From: Chloroflexota bacterium
GTDB taxonomy: Bacteria > Chloroflexota > Dehalococcoidia > UBA2979
Length of the DNA: 34,901 bases
Assembly (NCBI GenBank): GCA_009840965.1
Contig: VXMT01000226.1
Span: 1,930-36,830, forward strand
Direction of reading: 5' to 3'
The position numbers were made by a program, and so were the translations under genes. Shown one piece after another: positions 30,178 to 34,901 of the stretch. Under the pieces are notes generated by a model. It searched no databases and was not told the DNA's origin. It worked only from the letters and a program-made list of their open reading frames with translations. Position 1 is the first letter of the stretch. Each line of letters starts with the position of its first letter.

Positions 30178-31458
30178 CTACTCGACGACGCCGTCCGCGA
30201 AGAGCTCGGCGACCTCGTCGGTGCTGAAACCGCACTCGAGCAGCACCTCGGCCGTGTGCTCGCCCGTCGCGGGCGAGGGGCGCGCGGGGGTTGGCGGGGT
30301 CTCCGACATCTCGATCAGCGGGCCGGCGTGGAGCTGCGGACCGGTGATCGGGTGCTCCAGCTCCACGATCATCCCCGTCTCGCGGGCGTGGGGGATGTCC
30401 GCGATCTCCTCGGGCAGGTAGAACGGCGAGGTCGGCACGCCCGCCTCGTCGAAGATCTCGATCCACTCGGCCACGGTCTTCTCCGCGAGCTTCTCGCGCA
30501 TGAACTGCTGCCACTGCTCGACCAGCTCCCAGTTGTTCGGGTCGGCGGCGTCGAAGTCGGGCGAGTCGGAGCGCTCCTCGTGCATGTCGAACAGGTCGCG
30601 CACGATGCCGCGCGTCTGCCGGGTGAGCGCGCCGAGGACGAGCGGGCCGTCCTTGGCGTTGTAGGCGCCGTAGTAGATGCGCCCGGAGGCGCGCAGTCGA
30701 AAGTGGTCCTTGCGCAGCTCGACCACCTCGGTCCACGGCGCGCCGCGCTCGCGCGCCTCGGCGATGTTCGCGCGAATCACGTCGGCGACGCTGGCGTCGG
30801 TCACCGGCTCACGCATCACCGTGTAGCCCTGCAGGAAGATCGAGGAGCGCAGCAGCGAGGCGCCGATGTACTGGCCCTGGCCCGTCCGCTCGCGGTGGAA
30901 GAGCGCCGCGCAGACGCCCATCGCGCCCGCGATCGCCGTCGAGTAGTCCGCGAGCGGCGTCGCGCCGATGATGATCGGCGCACCGTGCTCGTCGCTCTGG
31001 CCGTCGCCGCCCGAGATGCCGGAGTAGGCGCGGATCACGCCGTCGTTGCCGCCCTGCTGGGCCTCCGGGCCCGTCGTGCCGAAGCCCGTCGCCTCGAGGT
31101 AGATGAGGTCCTCGCGCAGCTTGCGCAGCGTCTCGTAGTCGATCCCCAGCCGCTGCACGACGCCCGGGCGGTAGTTCGTGACCACGACGTCCATGTGGGG
31201 GATCAGGCGGTAGGCCGTCTGGAGGCCCTTCGGGTTGTGCAGGTCGAGCACGATGCCGCGCTTGCCGCGGTTGTAGCTCTGGAAGGCCTTGCTCTCGCCG
31301 GGCACGACGGAGCCCGAGGCGCGCAGCGGCTCGCCGCCGGGCTGCTCGACCTTGACCACGTCCGCTCCGAGGTCGGAGAGGCTGATGCCGACCACGGGCC
31401 CGGCGATGATCTGCGAGAACTCGAGCACGCGGATGCCGTCGAGCGCGCCGCCGCTCAT
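30178..31458 (-). CDS. CaiB/BaiF family CoA-transferase (second copy)
   Basis: A 426-residue class III CoA-transferase. It has ALDGIRVLEFSQIIAGP (5-21), YNRGKRGIVLDL (62-73), VVVTNYRPGVVQRLGIDY (91-108) and catalytic D171 in PLADYSTAIAG. The ending PSPATGEHTAEVLLECGF is typical. It is clearly diverged from the copy at 7865-9061 and so probably has a different acid substrate. ATG 31458 is preceded by GGGAGGGGG. A CATAAT -10 candidate lies 24 bp upstream. It converges with the small 70-residue gene and is followed by no operon partner. Confidence 0.9.
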   Translation of the reverse strand: MSGGALDGIRVLEFSQIIAGPVVGISLSDLGADVVKVEQPGGEPLRASGSVVPGESKAFQSYNRGKRGIVLDLHNPKGLQTAYRLIPHMDVVVTNYRPGVVQRLGIDYETLRKLREDLIYLEATGFGTTGPEAQQGGNDGVIRAYSGISGGDGQSDEHGAPIIIGATPLADYSTAIAGAMGVCAALFHRERTGQGQYIGASLLRSSIFLQGYTVMREPVTDASVADVIRANIAEARERGAPWTEVVELRKDHFRLRASGRIYYGAYNAKDGPLVLGALTRQTRGIVRDLFDMHEERSDSPDFDAADPNNWELVEQWQQFMREKLAEKTVAEWIEIFDEAGVPTSPFYLPEEIADIPHARETGMIVELEHPITGPQLHAGPLIEMSETPPTPARPSPATGEHTAEVLLECGFSTDEVAELFADGVVE

Positions 31459-31482
31459 CGCGGCCCCCTCCCGTACGCGGGC

Positions 31483-31488
31483 ATTATG
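31483..31488 (-). promoter_or_regulatory. -10 element for the second CaiB gene
   Basis: The minus strand reads GCATAATGC: CATAAT (5 of 6 to TATAAT), 24 bp before the ATG, in the 105-bp gap 31459-31563. No good -35 is visible. Confidence 0.4.
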
Positions 31489-31563
31489 CGACAGCCACGC
31501 CTGGCGCACCTCTGCACTGTGCGACAGGGCGCGCCAGCGCTCGACACGGGCGGATTGACCCGC

Positions 31564-32331
31564 TCAGCGGGCGGTGTAGCCGCCGTCGACCGGCAGCGCC
31601 ACGCCGGTCAGGAACGAGGACTCGTCGCTCGCGAGGAACGTGGCGGCGGCGGCGATCTCCTCCGGCTTCCCGAGTCGGCCGATCGGATGCAGCCCGACGA
31701 GCCGCGCAACGTCCTCGGGCGTCTCGCGGATCGAGGCCGTCATTGGCGTCTCGATGTAGCCGGGGCAGATCGCGTTGACGCGCACGCCGAGGCGGCCGTA
31801 GCGGACCGCGAAGCTGCGCGTCAGGCCGACCACGCCGTGCTTGCTGGCGACGTAGGCGCCAGCGGCGGGCGGGCCCTCGACGCCCTGGTCCTCGCGCGGC
31901 ACCGAGGCGACAAGCCCGAGGATCGAGGCGGTGTTGATGATCGAGCCGCCGCCGCGCTCGGCCAGCAGCCGCGCTCCGTGCAGCAGCCCGTAGTAGACAC
32001 CACTGAGGTTGACGCCGAGCGTCGCCTCCCAGTCGCCGCCCCCGCCAACGCCGGCGTTGTTGAAGAGCACGTCGAGCGTCCCGAACTCGGCCACGGATCG
32101 TGCGAGCGCGTCTTGCACCTCTTCCTCGGCGGTCACGTCGAGCCGGATCGCCAGGCTCGAGCCGCCGGATTCGGCGATGCGCGCGGCCGTGTCCTCCACG
32201 CCGTCGCCGTCGAGGTCGGCGCAGGCGACCGCGGCGCCCTCGGCGGCGAAGCGCAATGCCGTCGCGCGGCCGATGCCAGACGCCGCGCCGGTGATCAGCG
32301 CCGCCTTGCCCTCGAGCGTGCCTTCGCTCAT
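31564..32331 (-). CDS. Short-chain dehydrogenase/reductase (SDR)
   Basis: A 255-residue classical SDR using NAD(P). The Rossmann motif TGAASGIG is at 14-21, NNAG at 91-94, and the catalytic set is N108, S136, Y160 and K164 (YVASK). The cofactor-loop aspartate in CADLDG favours NAD. The ending GVALPVDGGYTA is typical of FabG-like and alcohol/hydroxyacyl dehydrogenases. Its ATG overlaps the stop of the upstream nitroreductase gene by four bases (ATGA), so the two are translationally coupled. Confidence 0.93.
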   Translation of the reverse strand: MSEGTLEGKAALITGAASGIGRATALRFAAEGAAVACADLDGDGVEDTAARIAESGGSSLAIRLDVTAEEEVQDALARSVAEFGTLDVLFNNAGVGGGGDWEATLGVNLSGVYYGLLHGARLLAERGGGSIINTASILGLVASVPREDQGVEGPPAAGAYVASKHGVVGLTRSFAVRYGRLGVRVNAICPGYIETPMTASIRETPEDVARLVGLHPIGRLGKPEEIAAAATFLASDESSFLTGVALPVDGGYTAR

Positions 32332-32957
32332 TGCTCCCACCTGTCGTAGCGCACCGTCTCCTCGACGGGGAGGCGCGTGACGGGGCCGAAGTTACCCATC
32401 GGGTAGCCGACCGGGATCAGCACGTACGGCTCGACGGTGTCCGGCACGCCGAGTACCTCGCGCACGGCGGGCTTGTCGACGAGCCCCAACGTGGTCGCGG
32501 TGGCGCCGAGGCCGAGCGCGCGCGCCGCGAGCAGCGCGTTCTGCACGGCCGGCCAGACCGAGCCGCCCGCACCGGCGCGCGCGGCGTCGTCGGCGGGCGC
32601 CTCCAGCCACTGGTGGCAGGCGAGGATCAGCGCGGGCACCTCGCCCATGTGCTCGGCCTGCCAGAGCACGGCGTCGAGCATCCGCTGCCGCTTCGCCGGA
32701 TCGTGGTGAGGCACGTCGACACGCCGGGTGTCGACGTAGTTGAGGACGCTCTTCCTGTTCAGTTCAGCGAGGCGGGTGCGCTGCTCCGGATCGCGCACGA
32801 TGATCCAGCGCACGCCCTGCATGTTGGAGCCGGTCGGGGCCTGGTTGCCGGCCTCGCAGATGCGCAGCAGCAGCTCCTCGGGGACGGGGTCGGGCTTGAG
32901 GCGACGCATCGAGCGGCAGTGGTAGATCACGTCGAAGATGCCCATCTGCTCACTCAA
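32328..32957 (-). CDS. Nitroreductase family protein
   Basis: A 209-residue FMN-dependent oxidoreductase of the nitroreductase fold. The FMN-phosphate region is CRSMRRLKPDPVPEELL, followed by CEAGNQAPTGSNMQG, and the C-terminal part has GLGATATTLGL and VGYPMGN. The start is debatable: TTG 32957 has GGGAG seven bases upstream and I prefer it; ATG 32945 lacks a clear site; GTG 32984 is upstream. It forms a coupled operon with the SDR gene and is divergent from the ThDP enzyme gene. Members reduce nitro groups, quinones or activated C=C bonds; the substrate is unknown. Confidence 0.88.
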   Translation of the reverse strand: MSEQMGIFDVIYHCRSMRRLKPDPVPEELLLRICEAGNQAPTGSNMQGVRWIIVRDPEQRTRLAELNRKSVLNYVDTRRVDVPHHDPAKRQRMLDAVLWQAEHMGEVPALILACHQWLEAPADDAARAGAGGSVWPAVQNALLAARALGLGATATTLGLVDKPAVREVLGVPDTVEPYVLIPVGYPMGNFGPVTRLPVEETVRYDRWEQ

Positions 32958-33005
32958 CGCGCTGCTCCCTCTCACGATCCGCAAAGACTCTCGGGCTCGT
33001 GGCCG

Positions 33006-33012
33006 TATGCTA
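33006..33012. promoter_or_regulatory. Overlapping back-to-back -10 elements
   Basis: TATGCTA reads TATGCT rightward (33006-33011, 50 bp before the ThDP enzyme ATG) and TAGCAT leftward (33012-33007, 49 bp before the nitroreductase TTG). Each matches TATAAT at 4 of 6. It sits almost exactly midway in the 104-bp divergent gap. It is similar in design to 4036-4045. Confidence 0.4.
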
Positions 33013-33061
33013 TCAGGCGGCCCGCGCAGGCACGGGCGTACGCGAGGGGAGCACAGGCTCG

Positions 33062-34693
33062 ATGAAGGTCGACGACGCGATCGCGGAAATCCTCAAGCGC
33101 GAGGGGGTCGAGTTCATCACCGCCTACCCCGTGAACCCGCTCATCGAGGCGGCGGCGAAGGTCGACATCCGCACGATCATCGTGCGCCAGGAGCGGACCG
33201 GCATCCACATCGCCGACGGCTACAGCCGCATCAACTCCGGCAACAAGATCGGCGTCTTCGCCTCGCAGGCCGGGCCGGGCACGGAGAACTCCTTCGGCGG
33301 CCTCGCGCAGGCCTACGGCGACTCCGCGCCGATCGTCGTGCTGCCCGGCGGCTACCCGCGAGGCGTGACGAACGTGCCCCCGCACTTCAGCGCCCTCGTC
33401 AACTTCCAGCACGTCGGGAAGTCGGTCGAGCAGGTCACGGTGCCGGGCGCGGTGGCCCCCGCGCTGCGGCGCGCCTTCAACGCCGCTCGCAACGGCCGCC
33501 CGAGGCCCGCGATCGTCGAGATCCCCGGCGACCTCTTCGGCGAGGACGTCGGCGAGCTCGACTACCGGCCCGTCGTCTCCGCGCGCTCCGCGCCCGACCC
33601 GCAGGCGGTCGACGAGGCGGCGCAGGTGCTCTTCGACGCGGAGCGCCCGCTGATCTACGCCGGGCAGGGCGTCCACTACGCCGAAGCCTGGCCCGAGTTG
33701 CGCGAGCTTGCGGAGCTCCTCGAGGCGCCCGTCACCACGAGCCTGCAAGGCAAGAGCGCCTTCCCCGAGGATCACCGGCTCTCGCTCGGCTCCGGCGGGC
33801 GCTCGCTGACCGGCGAGTTGCACCACTTCCTCCAGCAGGCCGACGTGATCTTCGGCATCGGCTGCTCCTTCGCGGCGACCAACTACGGCATCCAATTCCC
33901 CGCCGGCCGCACCGTGATCCACGCCACGCTCGACCCCGCGGACCTCAACAACACCGTCGAGGTCCAGCACGCCCTCGTCGGCGACGCGAAGCTCACCCTG
34001 CAGGCCGTCATCGAGGCCGTGCGCGAGCGGGTCGGCAGCGGCGGACGCGGGCGCGCCGACGCGGTGGCGGCGGAGATCGAGGAGCACCACTCCGCGTGGA
34101 TGCAGCAGTGGCAGCCGTTCCTCGACGACGAGAGCGTCCCGCTCTCGCCGTACCGTGTGATCCGCGACCTGCTCGCGACGGTCGACGGGAAGAACACGAT
34201 CATCACCCACGACGCGGGCAGCCCGCGCGACCAGCTCTCGCCGTTCTGGCGCTCGACCGAGCCGCTCAGCTACATCGGCTGGGGCAAGACGACGCAGCTC
34301 GGCTACGGCCTCGGGCTGGCGATGGGTGCGAAGATCGCGCGGCCGGAGAAGCTCTGCATCAACGTCTGGGGCGATGCCGCGATCGGCATGACCGGCATGG
34401 ACTTCGAGACCGCCGTGCGCGAGCGCATCCCCATCCTCTCGGTGCTGTTCAACAACTTCTCGATGGCGATCGAGATCCCGGTCATGCCGGTCTCGCAGGA
34501 GAAGTACAACTCGACCGACATCTCCGGGCACTACGCGGACTTCGCGACCGCCCTCGGCGGCTACGGTGAGCGCGTCGAGCAGCCGGGCGACATCATCCCG
34601 GCGATCAAGCGCGGCATCGAGGCTACCGAGGCGGGCAGGCCGGCGCTGCTCGAGTTCATCACGCAGCAGAGCTACACCTACTCGCGCTTCTAG
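33062..34693 (+). CDS. Thiamine-diphosphate-dependent enzyme (acetolactate synthase-like)
   Basis: A 543-residue ThDP enzyme with the three-domain acetolactate synthase/benzoylformate decarboxylase plan. The Pyr domain has the activating glutamate E44 (VRQERTGIHIADGYSR) and ASQAGPGTENSFGG. The middle domain is about 185-340, and the PP domain carries GDAAIGMTGMDFETA (437-451) with N464-N465 closing the metal/diphosphate motif. It may be a decarboxylase, carboligase or 2-hydroxyacyl-CoA lyase-like enzyme; true acetolactate synthase is unlikely without a regulatory-subunit gene. ATG 33062 has GGGAG ten bases upstream. It is divergent from nitroreductase-SDR. A palindromic repeat starts directly after its TAG. 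Confidence 0.88.
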   Translation: MKVDDAIAEILKREGVEFITAYPVNPLIEAAAKVDIRTIIVRQERTGIHIADGYSRINSGNKIGVFASQAGPGTENSFGGLAQAYGDSAPIVVLPGGYPRGVTNVPPHFSALVNFQHVGKSVEQVTVPGAVAPALRRAFNAARNGRPRPAIVEIPGDLFGEDVGELDYRPVVSARSAPDPQAVDEAAQVLFDAERPLIYAGQGVHYAEAWPELRELAELLEAPVTTSLQGKSAFPEDHRLSLGSGGRSLTGELHHFLQQADVIFGIGCSFAATNYGIQFPAGRTVIHATLDPADLNNTVEVQHALVGDAKLTLQAVIEAVRERVGSGGRGRADAVAAEIEEHHSAWMQQWQPFLDDESVPLSPYRVIRDLLATVDGKNTIITHDAGSPRDQLSPFWRSTEPLSYIGWGKTTQLGYGLGLAMGAKIARPEKLCINVWGDAAIGMTGMDFETAVRERIPILSVLFNNFSMAIEIPVMPVSQEKYNSTDISGHYADFATALGGYGERVEQPGDIIPAIKRGIEATEAGRPALLEFITQQSYTYSRF

Positions 34694-34760
34694 CGACCTT
34701 TGCGGCGGGGCAGCGAGCGATCCTCTCCGGTCCCCTCTCCCCGAGGGAGAGGGTGAGGGA
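34694..34760 (+). repeat. Palindromic intergenic repeat, copy 3
   Basis: CGACCTTTGCG, GGGGCAGCGAGCG, then TCCGGTCCCCTC and the perfect hairpin CCCTCTCCC-CGA-GGGAGAGGG (34733-34753), followed by TGAGGGAG. It has the same order and orientation as copy 1, and likewise begins directly after a TAG stop codon. It may also end transcription of the ThDP enzyme gene. Confidence 0.65.
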
Positions 34761-34778
34761 GCCAGATCGGTCTCTTCC

Positions 34779-34806
34779 GTCATTCCGGCGAAAGCCGGAA
34801 TCCAGG
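34779..34806. repeat. Palindromic repeat with GAAA tetraloop
   Basis: Perfect 8-bp arms ATTCCGGC / GCCGGAAT (34782-34801) around GAAA, flanked by CGTC and CCAGG. Palindromes of the form GTCATTCC-GAAA-GGAATCCAGG recur in many unrelated bacterial genomes, so this is a probable small mobile or dispersed repeat. Confidence 0.6.
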
Positions 34807-34825
34807 GTCGTCGGCGGTGCTGTCG

Positions 34826-34901
34826 CCTCGATATGGAGATATTAAAAATCTACCCACCCACCAGACAACAGGCAAAGAAGGTTTCCCGGAGGATGGTGGA
34901 A
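34826..34901. other. Abrupt A+T-rich stretch at the window edge
   Basis: From about 34830 the composition changes sharply (CGATATGGAGATATTAAAAA and on). I see no complete gene. CCGGAGGATGGTGGAA at the very end contains a ribosome-site-like GGAGG next to ATG/GTG, but it is cut off. It may be the border of a foreign element that continues beyond the window. Confidence 0.4.

Noticed and set aside
33062-34693. Biosynthetic acetolactate synthase (ilvB)
   Set aside because: There is no ilvN or ilvC nearby and the GDG of the diphosphate motif is GDA; the gene is better left as a general ThDP enzyme.
32972-34783. 603-codon minus-strand open frame opposite the ThDP enzyme
   Set aside because: Low-complexity Arg/Ala/Asp/Val composition antisense to a complete enzyme; no domain recognisable.
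1-34901. CRISPR array, tRNA, rRNA or insertion sequence with transposase
   Set aside because: No regularly spaced repeats, cloverleaf, rRNA signature or transposase/integrase reading frame was found on either strand by inspection.

Overview
The window is about 70% G+C, tightly packed, and consists mostly of catabolic enzymes from a free-living, aerobic heterotroph. The gene content fits a Chloroflexota bacterium of the Dehalococcoidia/SAR202/Tepidiformales type: crotonases, CaiB/BaiF CoA-transferases, flavin monooxygenases, a molybdenum hydroxylase, a nickel superoxide dismutase, and a secreted protein with two glycine/tryptophan modules of a kind I associate with Chloroflexota. This placement is an inference from gene families. 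There is no rRNA, tRNA or ribosomal marker, so an actinobacterial relative is not excluded.

Layout. 74-3989: two crotonase paralogues, a zinc alcohol dehydrogenase and a phosphotriesterase-like hydrolase. 4076-5794: a CocE-type serine hydrolase. 5760-6925: a lower-G+C segment with a NYN-domain gene, flanked by two copies of the last 35 bp of the CocE gene. 6946-12585: a CaiB-BKACE operon divergent from a molybdenum hydroxylase large subunit and an alpha/beta hydrolase. 12586-12878: palindromic repeats and a terminator. 12879-15023: a luciferase-like monooxygenase and a third crotonase paralogue. 15224-16902: a sodN-sodX-xth oxidative-stress operon. 16991-21748: nitronate monooxygenase converging on a methyltransferase-MFS-amidase operon. 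21850-23688: a secreted putative metalloprotease. 23760-26142: a pair of acyl-CoA dehydrogenases. 26154-31458: MFS transporter, ADP-forming acyl-CoA synthetase alpha subunit, metallo-beta-lactamase-fold hydrolase, a low-G+C 70-codon gene, and a second CaiB. 31564-34693: nitroreductase-SDR operon divergent from a ThDP-dependent enzyme. 34694-34901: repeats, then an abrupt A+T-rich edge.

Together the genes describe a broad scavenging metabolism. Organic acids, amides, esters, lactones or nitro compounds would be imported (two MFS carriers), hydrolysed (amidase, CocE, PTE-like, MBL, alpha/beta hydrolase) and oxidised (Mo hydroxylase, LLM, NMO, ADH, SDR). They would then be activated by CoA transfer or ligation and degraded by acyl-CoA dehydrogenases, crotonases and BKACE. 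No substrate can be fixed from sequence alone.

The points most worth following are: (i) the NYN segment between duplicated gene ends; (ii) crotonase paralogues that have lost one or both canonical catalytic glutamates; (iii) the divergent Mo-hydroxylase/hydrolase versus CaiB/BKACE locus; (iv) an A+T-richer ORFan with foreign codon use; (v) overlapping back-to-back -10 elements at two divergent promoters; and (vi) a palindromic repeat that starts directly after stop codons.
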